The position numbers and the translations under genes are program-made. 64,000 nt of DNA, taken from positions 59,338-123,337 of the forward strand of contig VKHL01000085.1 of the NCBI GenBank assembly GCA_015146655.1, in the 5' to 3' direction. This DNA is from Ochromonas danica (lineage: Eukaryota > Sar > Chrysophyceae > Chromulinales > Chromulinaceae). Position 1 is the first letter of the stretch; every line of letters starts with the position of its first letter. Below, in pieces: positions 11,843-22,877 of the stretch. The notes under the pieces are model-generated. The model searched no databases. It saw nothing but the letters and a program-made list of their open reading frames with translations, and was not told where the DNA came from.

Positions 11843-13740
11843 ATGGATGACTTCCAAGAGAAGAGGTCGAAGGAAGATCGTATTCCTATGGCCACGCCTT
11901 CACTCGTCCCTCTACGCCTTCATGTCAAAGGTCTGCAGCCCACAATAACAGCGGATGACCTCCGCCAGCTCTTCGCCAAGTTCAAAGGCTGCCAGGTGGA
12001 GGAAGTCTACCTGCCCCCCGCTCCTCTTTCCAGCTCCTCCTCCTCCTCCTCCTCCCTCATGGACTGCATGAGGTGGAAGAGCGGGTTTGCCATTGTACGT
12101 CTCTCTCTGGTGGAGGAGGGGGAGGGTCAGAAGATTGTCAAGGCTCTGTCGGGCTCTTCCTGGAAGGGCAGCCGCATTGTCCTCAGCCGCGCCAAAGAGT
12201 TCTACAAAGACAAACTCGCTCGAGAGCAAGCCATCGCTACTGCTACTGCTACCACTGCTGGTGCTGGTGCTGGTGCTGCAATAGCTAAAGGGGGGTTGTC
12301 AGCGAAGCCTCCTCCTCCTCCTCCTGCTGCTGCTCCTGCTGCGCCAGTGGCTCTTCGTCCCTTCCAGGGCAGCTACCTGGTCATGCGCAGGGCCAGAGGC
12401 TTGCCAAAGATGAAAGTCTCCCCAGAGCCTCTCCTTCGCTTCCAAGGGAAATGGTATCGCCGAAGGGGTACCCCGGGGACGACACTTGCTCCTCTCTCAG
12501 CGCATCACATTCTCTTCTCGGAGATGGACAAGCAGCGGCAGGGGGAGGAGGAGGAGGAAAGGTTGATCGACTTGGATGCCTTCGAGGAAGTCGCAGCGCC
12601 TGTCCCTAAAAGAGAGAAAGGCGTGCGCAAGGGCTTTGGCTCGTTGCTCAGAGCTCCTCTGCCTACCCCTCCTCCTCCTCCTGCTGCTGCTCCTCCTGGC
12701 AGGCTTCACTCTGATGAGCTCTTGCAGAAGGGCGACCTCGAGATAGAAGAATCAATGCAGGAAGAGGGGGTGATGGGGCTGAAAGAGCAAGCGCTAGAAG
12801 AGAATCTAGCCGCTGACCGCGAGCGATCGCTGCGAGTGATGCAAGCTCTGTTAGCCTCCAAACCTCCTCCTCCTCCTCCCGCTACCCGCACTGCTGCTCT
12901 TCCTCCTACTGTTGCTGCAGTGCCCACCATCACCACCGCCCCGCCAAGTGCTGACCAGAAGCCTCCTCGCAAGGAACTGCGGGAAGGATCCACCCGAAGC
13001 AGTACCACCACGCCATTCTCTCCTGCTCCCTCTGTTAATGAACATGTGGAAGAGAAGAAGGAGGAGGAGGAGGCGAAGAAGTCCTTCGCTGATACCTCAC
13101 AGCTCAAGTCCATTTTCCATCGATCGGTGAGAACTCCTCCTCCCCTACCCTTCCCTTTCTCTTTCATCCTTACCCTTGTCTTGGTGCTAGGATGGCGTGC
13201 ATTGGGGGGCTAGCGATGACCTCAAGGAGGGTAATCAAGTGCTGAGTGGAGCGGTGGCGCAGGAGGAGGATCGCATCTTTCTGGCCGCGGAGAAGCTCGG
13301 CCTCGATGTGCGCGCAGCTGCTCCTCTCTCCTCCTCCTCCCTCTCCCGGCCTCCCTCCGGCGCGATGGTTTTCAACTTCTTTGGAGCTGCAAACGCAGAG
13401 AAGGAGGAGGAGGTGGAGAAGGAGGAGAAAGGTGTGTCGGCCTCGAGTGCGTCAGAGGCTTTGCTAGTGTGGAGTGACCTCGTGCAGCTGTCCCTCGCCT
13501 TCCAGCGCGACCAGAAGGAAGAAGAAGTGCAGGCAGCCTGGCGGACTAACAGAGAGCGCCTCGTGAGAGACTACAAGAAGAAGCGCCGCGAGGTAAGACT
13601 CTCTCATACCATATACCATATATAGTATATAATAATACCAATGATATCAATGATGTTGACCTTGGCCAATGACTAATGTTTGTCTAATTTAGATGCAGAA
13701 GCGGTCAGGCAATAAAAAGCGAAGGCGCCTCGGAGGATGA
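11843..13740 (+). CDS. NOL8: NOL8-like nucleolar RRM protein, 577 aa
   Basis: Exons 11843-13126, 13191-13592 and 13693-13740 keep phase. An RRM occupies about residues 22-125 (RLHVKGLQPTITADDLRQLF as RNP2 region, WKSGFAIVRL as RNP1 region), immediately followed by LSRAKEFYKDKLAREQ, which resembles the LAKE..LxxLAxE tail that follows the RRM in NOL8. Low-complexity Ala/Pro/Glu segments follow. Near the C-terminus, MVFNFFGA and a strongly basic end (RDYKKKRREMQKRSGNKKRR) match the NOL8 layout. NOL8 proteins act in ribosome biogenesis with Rag GTPase-associated factors. Family membership rests on order and local similarity. The RRM itself is firm. A possible downstream Met is MATPSLVPLRL at codon 16. 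Confidence 0.72.
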
Positions 13741-13873
13741 TAATTGCATTGGCTAGAGTCTAGCCTAACCAGAAGAGTCTTAATCTTATTACTACTATAG
13801 TACAGTATATACAACCTCCTCCTCCTCCATCCTCTTCTGTTATTAGACTAGTGATCGATATTCATTGTTGCTG

Positions 13874-14157
13874 TCATCGAGTGCGCCAGAGTCTTCGCCA
13901 ACCTTCTCGCAGTCGCTGTCGTGGGGAGGAGCACATCAAGGAGCTGGGCCGATCCTCCTCCTCCTCCGTCGCAATACCTATCCTCGTGTTCGCTCGCACA
14001 ATCTCTTCTTCTTCTTCTACGATGACCGCCACGTCGACTTCTTGCACAGCTTGGGAATGGTTGGTCAAAGAGAACAGCTGGCCTAAAGTCTCGGCCCGTA
14101 ATGAGCGAGTGACATCTTCAAGTGCTCGATTCCACTCGATCGCCACTGCCAGAATAA

Positions 14158-14228
<71 letters not shown>

Positions 14229-15138
14229 TTATATATATATACCATATCATAGACATTACGGACATCATCTATATATTAATAGATAGTATTAGTGAGTAGC
14301 AGTCATAGCGAAGAATAGCTATACCTTCTTCCCAATCCACTCGTAGCGAGGAAAGGTCAAAGGAACCGTTCCTGGTGAGGAAGGCTGGCAGAGCAGGTAG
14401 TAATGGCAGAGGGAGAGGGAGAGGTAGAGCAGGAAGACCAAGTCTGCGCGAGGCTGCTGGCTCTTCATGCAGAAGGACGAGACGCAGCGCCTGTCGTAGC
14501 CAAAGAATGATCTCTTTCGCTTGGAGAGGGTCCTTCAGCCACTGCCTGAGCCAAGGCTCGAAGACTCTCTCGAGGCGCTGGTCCAGCTCCCCCACCACCA
14601 CACGCTCCAACAGGTCGTCGTACTCCTGCTCTACGAAGGGCTGCAGATCCCACCCCAGCGCAGCTAGGAGGTCCAATTTGGCTTCCAACTCCACGAGCGT
14701 CTTCTTGGTCACGGCCTGCACGAAGGGCGGGAAGGTGTGCGCCTGCTTCAACAGCTCTCTCTGCAGCACCTCTGTGCCCAGCAGCAGCAGCGCGCCCTGC
14801 ACCACGGGGTCAGGCAGGCGGCGTAACATGGTTCGAGAGAGCCGCTGGGCTCGGGCCAGACCAGGACTACCCATCGATATATTCAACTGTAAGGCAGTCA
14901 AGGATGTCTCGGAGGGGGGAACATGGGGAGGTGGGGGAGGAGGAGGAGGGGAGCAGACTACACGCGCACCGCCGGTGCAATCAATCTTCTGGAGGCGATC
15001 AATCCATGGCGAAGACTCGAGGAAGAGCAGGCAGTGGTGGAAGCGATCGAGCACGGCGACCCAGTCAACGGACAGGGCGAGCAGTTGCACGCAGAAGCAG
15101 AAGAGCAGGAGACAGAGCTGGCGACAATGAGGAGGCAT
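13874..15138 (-). CDS. Hypothetical protein with putative signal peptide and a (GT)n-bearing intron, 361 aa
   Basis: Exons 15138-14325 and 14145-13874 join in phase 1. I do not recognise the family. The start MPPHCRQLCLLLFCFCVQLL looks like a signal peptide or anchor. It is followed by a run of eight prolines and a Leu-rich, all-helical domain (about 95-230) such as LVELEAKLDLLAALGWDLQ and FEPWLRQWLKDPLQAKEI. Exon 2 is acidic (EEEEEIV) and ends with a basic tail. If the N-terminal part is mis-modelled, MGSPGLARAQRLSRTM would be the next start. The single intron (14146-14324) holds about 33 units of CA on the plus strand, read as (UG)n in the transcript and ending a few nucleotides before the 3' splice site. 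Confidence 0.6.
14159..14226 (+). repeat. (CA)n microsatellite in an intron (sense-strand (UG)n)
   Basis: About 33 perfect CA units lie inside the intron of the minus-strand gene 13874-15138. In the transcript they form (UG)n about 15 nt upstream of the acceptor CAG. Confidence 0.97.
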
Positions 15139-15334
15139 GGAAGCCAAGAGAAAGCAGTAGAAGAAGACGAAATGATTGCCACCGGACGAGGGCGGTAACA
15201 GTCACTTCAATGTTGCTTCTGTGTAATGTGCTGTACTCAGTGAGGTGAGAGTCATCTATTCTTACGATGCGCTGGATAGATTAATTAAGTTAAGAGGGTG
15301 CAGACGCCCACTTTCTTTCCCACCGCTGGCTGAG

Positions 15335-15347
15335 TATTATTGCGCGG
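15335..15347 (-). promoter_or_regulatory. Recurrent promoter element, copy 3 (CCGCGCAATAATA)
   Basis: This is a weaker match (CGCAATAATA core) in the 283-bp divergent region before the sterol reductase, oriented towards the minus-strand gene. It is supported only by similarity to the other copies. Confidence 0.3.
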
Positions 15348-15421
15348 GGAATGCTCAACCCAAATCAAGCTCTCAGAGTTAATTCCACATACCATAGCAT
15401 ACCATAGAATAGCATAGCAGG

Positions 15422-16957
15422 ATGGCCAAGAAAGGTGCAAAGGGGGGCAATACCTCTGCCGAGTCTTCTAATGAGTCTGCTCCTACTTCCTCCCCTTCTC
15501 TCCCTGAGAAGCGTGCTAGCAGTGGTGGGAAAGGAGAGAAAGTCCACTTCGAGTTCGGCGGGCCGATCGGAGCCTGTGGCGTGATCTTCGGCTTGCCTGT
15601 GGTGATCTATCTGCTCTTCTTCCTCTGCAATGATCAGGTCTGCCTGAAAGATCCACGCACCTTTGATTGGCAAGGCTGGGTGGCTTCTTTGCCCTCACTC
15701 TCCTCGCTCTTCTCCTGGCGGGCCTCTGCGCTGGTCTGCGGGTGGATGGCTCTGCAGGTCTTCCTCGAGAGAGTGCTGCCTGGCGCTCTTGTCGAAGGTG
15801 TGCCATTACCCAACAAAAGCCGGCTCTCCTACACCATGTCAGGCCACTTGCAGTTCTGGATCAGCTTGGTCTTGTTGACTCACGGCCACGTGGTCTTCAA
15901 CGTCCTGCCTGGCCTCTCCTCCGGCAGCTTTCTCGAGGGAGTCCTGCACATCAAGAGCTTCCACTCCTTCCCCTTGGAGGTGATTTATGACGAGTATTTG
16001 GGCTTGATCACGGCGTCGGTCATCCTCTCCTTCTCGCTCGCCATTTACCTCTACCGCTCCTCCTTCTGGGGGCCTAAAGGCAAGATCTTGGCCAAAGGAG
16101 GCGACACTGGCTATGCTATCTATGACTTCTTCATTGGGCGAGAGCTCAACCCACGCATTGGCTCTCTCGATCTGAAGGAGTTTTGCGAGTTGAGGCCTGG
16201 CCTGGTGGGCTGGTTGGTGATCAACCTCGCGATGGCTGCGAAGCAGTGGCAGAAGAACGCCGCTGCCACTGGCGAGGGCTTCATCTCTTTATCCATGGCG
16301 CTCACCGTTTTGCTTCAAGGCATCTATGTCTGGGACGCGCAATACAATGAACAGGCCATTCTCTCCACGATGGACATCACCACTGATGGCTTCGGCTTCA
16401 TGCTGGCCTTCGGAGATCTTTCTTGGGTTCCCTTCATCTACACCCTCCAAGCGCGCTACTTAGTGGACTATGACCCAGCCCTCTCTCTGTGGCAAATCGC
16501 CGCTATCATGGCAGTCCACATGCTGGGCTTCTATATCTTCCGCTCAGCTAACTCGGAGAAGGATTCTTTCCGCAGAGATCCTACCGCTGTAGAGGTGCGC
16601 CATCTGCAGTTCATGGACACTAAGCGAGGCACAAAGCTGCTCACGAGCGGCTGGTGGGGCATGGCTCGCAAGATCAACTATACTGGCGACTGGCTCATCA
16701 CCTTGTCGTGGTGCCTGCTTTGCGGCTTCCGATCGCCCATTCCCTATTTTCAAGCGATCTACTTCGCCGTCCTGCTTGTTCACAGGTGAGCTATCTCTTC
16801 ATAATCTTCCTCCTCCTCCAATGTGGTTGTTTGACTTTTCCCACTTTGTCATTGCAGAGCCATGCGCGATGACATGATGTGCAAAGAGAAATATGGAGCT
16901 GATTGGGATGAGTATAAGCGTCGTGTCCCTTATCTCTTCATCCCTTATATCATCTAA
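15422..16957 (+). CDS. ERG24: Delta(14)-sterol reductase (ERG24/FACKEL/TM7SF2 type), 487 aa
   Basis: Exons 15422-16785 and 16858-16957 join as AG|A. After a hydrophilic 40-residue head, [20 protein letters not shown] begins the membrane core, with about 8-10 hydrophobic helices. Both signatures of the sterol reductase family are present: [19 protein letters not shown], and in exon 2 [20 protein letters not shown] followed by [10 protein letters not shown]. The enzyme reduces the C-14 double bond left after lanosterol/cycloartenol demethylation, using NADPH at the ER. The FEFGGP start favours ERG24/LBR/TM7SF2 over DHCR7, but activity on other sterol double bonds cannot be excluded. Its stop lies only 35 bp from that of the convergent AAA+ gene. 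Confidence 0.92.
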
Positions 16958-16992
16958 TCCCTAACTAGGCTAGCATGGTTCTTACCCCATCG

Positions 16993-18248
16993 TCAGCTTT
17001 TCTCGCTTGCCAACTCGCTTCGTTGAATTCTGTGCAGGATTTCTGAGGCTTTTTCTGCAAATAGATGTGAGTCCAAGGAGCAGCATGTGTCTTTCTTGTT
17101 ATCATCCTGGAGCTCCAACAAAGTCCTCGCCAGCAGTGCTTGTAGCTCTGCGAAGGTCCTGCATAGCATCAACACCAAGTAGCCACACTAAAGACTCTGA
17201 CTTCCAGAAACAGTAACAGTAATGGTCACTTACCAGCCTTCGCTGGCGGAGAGGAGGGAGGGCAGAGGGAGAGCGTCAGAGGAGATTCCCCGAGAGAGCA
17301 GAAAGGTCCTCCGAGCAGCGGCATTGGGCAGTGGCAAGGCTATCACCTCCTCCAGCCTGCCTGCCTGCAATAAAGCTCTGCATCACATCATCACACACCA
17401 TCAGGGTATATCATCAGCAGCAGCTATTGGTTTGGTCAGGTGGGGGTGGGCAGACCCGTTGAGAGTGTCAGCACTGCAGGCCGTGGCAACTACCACCACT
17501 CCTCCACTTCCACGAGCGCAGTAGCATCGACCTCGACACCTCTATTTGACCGCAATCATAATCAGCGAGTGAGTAAGTGAGCCAAAGGGGTGGTGGTGAC
17601 CTGACGAGACGCAGCATGACTGTCTTCGAGGCGCAGCGGGTGACTTCGGTCTATAAGCAGTAGCAAGGAAGACAAAAGAGATGTCCATAGCCGCGATAGC
17701 CTATCCAAGTATTCCAGCGGCTATAACCCGAAGGGAAGAGGAGGGGGTAGGAGAGTGAGAGAGGGTGACGTACTGGTTGTCATCGCGTTGGGCTGGCAGC
17801 AACAGGTCCAGATCATCGAAGAAGATCACTCCCCCTTCTCCTGAACCATCTCCTTGAGAGGCTTTCTCAAACACCTCCTGGATGAGTTTTTCACTCGCAC
17901 CGACCTCCTGTCCACACATTGTTCAAAGCAGACATGACAGCACCTTCTTCGATAAGCCATGAAGAAAGAGAGGTAGAGGAACGACTGCCAACCTTGTTCA
18001 CTAGATCCGCGCAAGTCAGATGGAAGCATCGTCTCGGGAGGCTGTCCATCAGCGCTCGGATCAGATGCGTTTTGCCGCAGCCGGAAGGACCGCAAAGTAA
18101 CAAACCTGTCAAAGAGAGAAGACATCTTAGAGAAGTCCACACCAAGAAGAATCGCGAGGTGATTAGGGCTACCACTGGGTCTGGTGTATATACATCTGTC
18201 TTGAAGAAGTCCCTGCAAACGCTCTGCATCGAAGTGCTCATCAATCAT
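16993..18248 (-). CDS. Compact single AAA+ ATPase module (Cdc48/PEX1-like), 265 aa
   Basis: Seven exons, 18248-18194, 18105-17993, 17907-17774, 17700-17601, 17541-17456, 17377-17234 and 17158-16993, all in phase, rebuild one AAA+ module. Visible motifs are Walker A GPSGCGKT (about 24-31), Walker B GVIFFDDLDLLLP with DD in place of the usual DE (about 84-96), a sensor-1 strand GVVVVATACSADTLN without the usual Asn, and AGRLEEVIALPLPNAAARR, which corresponds to the GRFD..I.IPLPD segment. Only about 22 residues precede Walker A, so there is no N-domain and no second AAA domain. The DDLD Walker B recalls the D1 domain of PEX1. It could be a true small protein, a split or truncated PEX1/NVL relative, or lack an upstream exon that I could not find. 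ATP binding is likely; hydrolysis is uncertain. Confidence 0.72.
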
Positions 18249-18336
18249 ATTTCATCAAAAATGAAAAGCCGGAGGAAGTGTTTCAGCTATTATTAGCTTG
18301 TGAGGGAAGAAACAACTCCACTCAACTCAATCTCTC

Positions 18337-18354
18337 ACGCATCACAATAATATT
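18337..18354 (+). promoter_or_regulatory. Recurrent promoter element, copy 4 (ACGCATCACAATAATATT)
   Basis: This lies in the 151-bp divergent region between the AAA+ gene and the 82-aa gene, 46 bp upstream of the latter and in its orientation. It shares 17 consecutive bases with the copy at 31767-31784. Confidence 0.5.
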
Positions 18355-18399
18355 GACTGAAAGTGATTGTCTTGGCAGAACGTGTGAGGGAAGAAAGAG

Positions 18400-18648
18400 A
18401 TGAAAAAGAAAAGAGAAGAAAACCAGAGTGAGAGTGGTGAAGAAGAAGGCTATCTTGGTCACTCCATTAAGCGACTGCGTCTCGCAGAGAGAGATGGAGA
18501 AGCTGCTCTTCCTCTTCCTCCTCCTCTGCCTGCGACTGACCCGCCTCAGCCCACCAGCCAAGACGACCTCCAACAGATGAACATGTTACTGCGCACACTA
18601 CACTTCCTACGTCTTGCTAGAAAAGAACAGAAAAGTCAGGTGCGATAA
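18400..18648 (+). CDS. Small basic hypothetical protein, 82 aa
   Basis: A single ATG-started frame sits where strand alternation predicts a gene. It is lysine-rich at both ends (MKKKREENQSE..., HSIKRLRLAERD as a possible nuclear signal), Pro-rich in the middle (PLPPPLPATDPPQP), and ends with a helical segment QQMNMLLRTLHFLRLARKEQ. I do not recognise it. Its stop lies 25 bp from the stop of the DUF3172 gene on the other strand. A CAATAATAT element stands just upstream, which supports a real promoter. Confidence 0.55.
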   Translation: MKKKREENQSESGEEEGYLGHSIKRLRLAERDGEAALPLPPPLPATDPPQPTSQDDLQQMNMLLRTLHFLRLARKEQKSQVR

Positions 18649-18673
18649 GCACTCCTAGTCCCTCGCTGGCCAC

Positions 18674-19706
18674 TCACTTCGAGGACTGCTGGCCATCGTA
18701 GACGTCCTCCCCCAGGCCGATCTAGTCCAGCCCCAGCCCATGCAGATGGTGAGTCACTCACTGAGAGAGAGAAAAGGGGGTGCTCTCACCTTGGGATTGC
18801 TCAAGAACTCATTCTGCGCGTCATCTGACTGGAAGACACAGCTCAGCTGGGGCTTGCTGTTGATGTCCCCAACGAATGCCCAGGTATTGAAACCGTTCTT
18901 GCATGAATCGACTTCTTCGTCCGTCAGCAGCGATCTCTCGCGTTGCAACAGTGGCACCACGTTAGCAGGTCGCAGCACGCAGCCAGGCTTCGTGTCAGCT
19001 GCCATCAGTCCAACGAGGCGGGACTTTTAGTTGCTAGACTACTATATAATAGGCGGGGGAGAAGTGTAAGGCAGTAACTTGTACTTGCTCACCTTGAGTG
19101 ACGTAGACGTTGAAGGGGTTGAAGGTGACGAAGACTCGCTGGTCCACGACCATCGCGCTCGCACCAAATGTGGCGCACAGCTTCGGATTGGGAGCATTCC
19201 GATCAATGGCATCTCTGCTGGCGAGATCCTTGGGGTTGGTATTGATGGCCGAGTCCAAGTTGATGCCTGCTCACAGGAGAACAAGTCAGTTGGCTGGAGA
19301 GAGAAGATGAGGCATTGAGGTGCTTGCCTGTGCCAATGCCTGCCACAAAGATCCCCGCCAAGATGGCCTTGTTGAATATGTTCCACTTGCCCTTGGCGTC
19401 CAACACGACCGGCGCAGAGGCCAGAGTCTTCTTCCTGCCTGGCCCCCTGCCTCTCTGGTCCCCGCGCTGCTCGTCTAAGTAGCCCTCTTCTTCCCCCTCT
19501 TCATCCGAGAAGTGTGAGTTGTCGGGGCGCAAGCACAGTCTCAAGCTGCGTCTGGCTGGTATTGTGTTTGGAGTGTTTGCTATTATTGTCAATGGGCTTC
19601 TCCGATAGGCAGAGGACACAACATGCAGAGCCTCATTGCCTGGTATTATTATTATCACTCCCACTAAGAGACTGAGAACGATCAAGATGAGAAGTTTGCA
19701 AGACAT
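18674..19706 (-). CDS. Plastid-targeted DUF3172-like protein, 269 aa
   Basis: Exons 19706-19328, 19266-19093, 18998-18790 and 18721-18674 are all in phase. The first intron has a GC donor (G|GCAAG). The N-terminus has a hydrophobic signal segment (LLILIVLSLLVGVIIIIPG) followed by a Ser/Arg-rich transit-like stretch, the two-part presequence expected for a complex plastid. A second hydrophobic segment (FNKAILAGIFVAGIGTG) precedes the conserved part. That part (FVTFNPFNVYVTQADTKPG, CVLRPANVVPLLQRE, SCKNGFNTWAFVGDINSKP, LSCVFQSDDAQNEF) matches my memory of the cyanobacterial/plastid DUF3172 family of unknown function. The last exon adds IGLGEDVYDGQQSSK. Likely located at or in the thylakoid or inner envelope; the function is unknown. 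Confidence 0.82.
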
Positions 19707-19941
19707 CCTTCCTCACTCTTGTCTGTTTCTTCCAAGCGCTTACTTCGCTGCCAATCTAGTCTCGTCAAGTGACAGTGGGCAGTCAACTATTATTACACCC
19801 CGCGCATGCCTCAGAAAACAGAATCTGTCTGTCTGGCAATCTGACCTGTCACTGCGGGATCAAGGAGTTCTCATAACAGAGAGACCATCCAGCAGTATCC
19901 ATACATATCATACGTAAACTAGCTGACCAGCAACCACTAAG

Positions 19942-22225
19942 ATGGCCTATATGAAAACAATGATGGAAATCGTCCTGGACGTCGGCCCGTCCATGCGAGA
20001 GGATGGAAAGCTCGACCTGGCTAAGTCCTTGATCAGCCAGTTCATGTTGCAGCGCATGATGGCCAGCAAGACCATGGAGTTCGGAGTGGTCACCTTCGGA
20101 GATAACCACACACAGAATGAGCTCAACAAGACTCAGGGCGGCTATGAGGGTGTGCAGGAAGTGGTGGCCATGGGTCGGCCCGACGACCTCGTGCTGCTCT
20201 CCCTGCAGAACCTCTTGCAGGTGGGCTCGCAGCCTGGTGACCTCATCGACGGCATCATTGTCGCCCAGGACATCCTCATCCGCACTCATGGAGGCAAGGC
20301 CTTCAACAAGGTCATGCTCATCCTCACGGACGGAGAGACGAAGGTGGAGGGCGTGGAAGACCTCGAGACCATCTTGGCCAACATGGTCGCCACGAAGAAC
20401 TTCTGCCTCTATCTCGGCCTGCTTGGCCCTGCTGCGACCTCTACTATCAAGAAGGAAAATGCGAAGCTGCTTCGTAGTCTGGCGGAGAGCACCCAGGGGC
20501 GCTTCATGGAAGTGCAGACCATCGCTGATGGACTGAGACTGCTCTCAGCTGGCATGGGCTTGAGCTCCAAGCCACAGGTCTCGAGGACATCCTTACAGAT
20601 CACGCCTGCCCTCAAGCTACGCTGTGTCTACTGGGCGCCCATCTCCAAAGCCTCGCCTCCCTCGCTGAAGAAGCGCCCACGTGCACAGGCGATGGGAGAA
20701 GAAGATGATGGTGGTGAGGAGGGAGAGGGAGAGGGAGAGGTAGGACATGTCGTGGTGAAGCGAGATATAAGCTATCGCGACCCCGAAGATCCTGACCTGG
20801 AGGTCCCCACAGAGGAGCGTGTCAAAGGCTATCGCTATGGCACTCAGTACATCCCTCTCACTGCGGCTGACGAGGAGATGGCACGACTGGGAGCAGGAGA
20901 GGAGAGCGAAGAGGATCAAAAGGCGGGCATAGTGGTGCTGGGGGCGGTGCCTCGCTCCTCCATTCCCTCGCACCACCTCCTTCTTTCGCCTTTCTTCCTC
21001 CACGCCGCTGTGGACTCTCCGCAAGACCAGCAGTGTCTCTCGGCTCTTGTGGTAGCAGCACAAGAGGAGGGGGTGGCACTATTGGCGCGAATGCGGAAGA
21101 GAGATCGAGCTGAGCCTTTCCTGGCTGCCTTGCTGCCCACAATTCCCGATCGCTTTCTCGTCTTCCGCTTGCCCTTCGTTGAGGATGTGCGCGAGATTAA
21201 TCTGCCCTCGTTAATCGCTTTTTCTGCTGGAAAGAACAGCAAAGGAAGGAGGTAGCGTGTTCTCTCTTGTTGTGTTTTCTCTAGTTGCATTGGCATTGTG
21301 TTACATCGTGTGTCTATGTCTGTGTTGCCTCTGTTGTCTTCTGTGTTGTTGTTTATTGTGTTGTTTATTCTGTGTTAGTGTGCAGTGGGAGGCGATGGAC
21401 AGTCTAGTGGAAGCACTCACTGTTCGCTCACCCGATGCAGCTTTGGTTACCCCTTCCAATGGCGCGATACGAGCCATCTATGACCGCATCCTCAGTCGTC
21501 TGCTGGAGCAACACGGACTATTCCTCCGCCCTCCAAATGCTGCCAATGATGCGGCAGCAGTCTTCCAGCAAGCTGCACGGCCAACCATTCTCTCCCTCTA
21601 TGAGGCCTTCCCTCTCGTGAAGCGGGAAACGAAGAAGAAAAACCAGCGAACATATTGGAGTGACATCGCTGTGGAAGGCCAGCAGCAGCCAGCACAGCCA
21701 CTGGAAGCCTCTCAGCAGGAGGAGGAAGAGGAAGAGCCTCAACCTTTGGCTGTCGCAACGGCCACTCCTGTGGAGGACTTCTCGAATCTTATCCGCATAT
21801 TACAGGGCCTCGAGAGCAAGAAGGTCGAGACGGCGGAGAGCGTTCGAGGGCAGCAGCGAGAGGCGCTGGACACGATGATCCACATCGTCGACCGCAACAT
21901 CCTCTTCGGGGGCTCTCCTGTGCATTACAAGCGTGCCGTCTCTTGTCTTACTGCGCTGAGAGATGCCAGCATTGCCCTCGGCATGCCTGAGAGCTATAAC
22001 AGCTACTTGCAGGGACTGCCCCAGCGCAGCGCGAGTCATGCGGAAGTCTTTCGCCTCCTGCAGAATGCGTCGCTCAGCTTCATCTCGAGCGCGGAATGTT
22101 CTGCCTCCCTTCTCTCAGAGGAAGAGCGATCGAGCTACCTTTGTCAGGAAGTCTCCTGCACAGGCAGCTATACTGGCCATGGTGATTATGATGGTCAACC
22201 TGCAACTGCTACTGCTGTACTGTAG
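19942..22225 (+). CDS. XRCC5: Ku80, DNA double-strand-break repair subunit, 718 aa
   Basis: Exons 19942-21251 and 21379-22225 join as AG|T and give ...GRSVQWEAMDSLVEAL. Residues 1-235 form the Ku vWA domain (MEIVLDVGPSMRE, MLILTDGETKVEG). The Ku core follows (GYRYGTQYIPLTAADEE, FFLHAAVDSPQDQQ, RFLVFRLPFVEDVREINLPS). After an acidic linker, the C-terminal helical region YNSYLQGLPQRSASHAEVFR...SFISSAE resembles the Ku80 C-terminal (Ku_PK_bind) domain. Ku80 pairs with Ku70 to clamp DNA ends for non-homologous end joining and at telomeres. A Gly/Glu run (EEGEGEGEVG) interrupts the core near residue 260. The ending lacks an obvious acidic DNA-PKcs-binding tip. Confidence 0.93.
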
Positions 22226-22328
22226 ACTAGCTCTCCTCTCTCTGTAAACACTCTCCACCTTACTTACACTTACAAATAGAAGACTATGCTATGCTGTGAT
22301 ATGATATGATACATGTATCTATGGATTG

Positions 22329-22829
22329 CTACTTGCCAATCCTGCAGTTCTTGAGGATGAAGTCGATCTCTGCGGGGTCAGGGGAGCGCTTCTCCTGCCC
22401 AGTCTCGTAGTCCATCACCATGTGGCGCTTGGGGTCGTAGTAGCCGTCTATGGTGTCGTAGCACCCCACAGGCAGCTTATCTGCATAGGCATGAGAGGTG
22501 ACGTCTCGCAAAGGGCCCTCGATGGGCAGTCCGTCTGAGATCTCTCGAGCAAAGCGACGGTCTCGCTCCGTGCAGTAGTCCCAGAACTTGTGCTCCACCT
22601 TTGCGAAGGGCAAGCCATCCTCGAAGACGAATCCCCCCTCAACCAGCTGGCCAGACCTCCAGAATCCTTTGAAGTAACCCCCCGGTACGTAGAGCACCCC
22701 CTCGCCATGGAACTTGCCGTCCTGGAAGCTTCCTTCATAGCGACAGTCCTGCAGATGATAGACGCCGCGACCTTGGTAGCGCCCATCGACCATCTCGCCC
22801 TCATAACTTCCTGCTACCTCATAGTTCAT
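22329..22829 (-). CDS. MORN5: MORN5-like MORN-repeat protein, 166 aa
   Basis: The gene has a single exon. Two clear MORN repeats open the protein (YEGEMVDGRYQGRGVY and YEGSFQDGKFHGEGVLY), followed by two degenerate ones (YFKGFWRSGQLVEGGFVF). The remainder follows the MORN5 pattern closely: a DGLPF.KVEHKFWDYC segment, ERDRRFAREISDGL, a YDTIDGYYDPKRHMVMDY segment and a CRIGK ending. Length (166 aa) matches the family (about 160 aa). MORN5 is a ciliary/sperm-flagellum-associated protein in animals; a flagellar role here is inferred. It is divergent from the 1916-aa coiled-coil gene across a region with an 11-bp inverted repeat. Confidence 0.88.
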   Translation of the reverse strand: MNYEVAGSYEGEMVDGRYQGRGVYHLQDCRYEGSFQDGKFHGEGVLYVPGGYFKGFWRSGQLVEGGFVFEDGLPFAKVEHKFWDYCTERDRRFAREISDGLPIEGPLRDVTSHAYADKLPVGCYDTIDGYYDPKRHMVMDYETGQEKRSPDPAEIDFILKNCRIGK

Positions 22830-22877
22830 CCTGCTTTCCTTTCTTTCTCACTTCTGCTTGGCAATGCAAGGCTAGTA

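Noticed and set aside
18657-18739. Possible second exon for the 82-aa gene (SLAGHSLRGLLAIVDVLPQA...)
   Set aside because: The frame is open and has an AG before it, but the opposite strand encodes the terminal exon IGLGEDVYDGQQSSK of the DUF3172 gene in phase, which is better supported.
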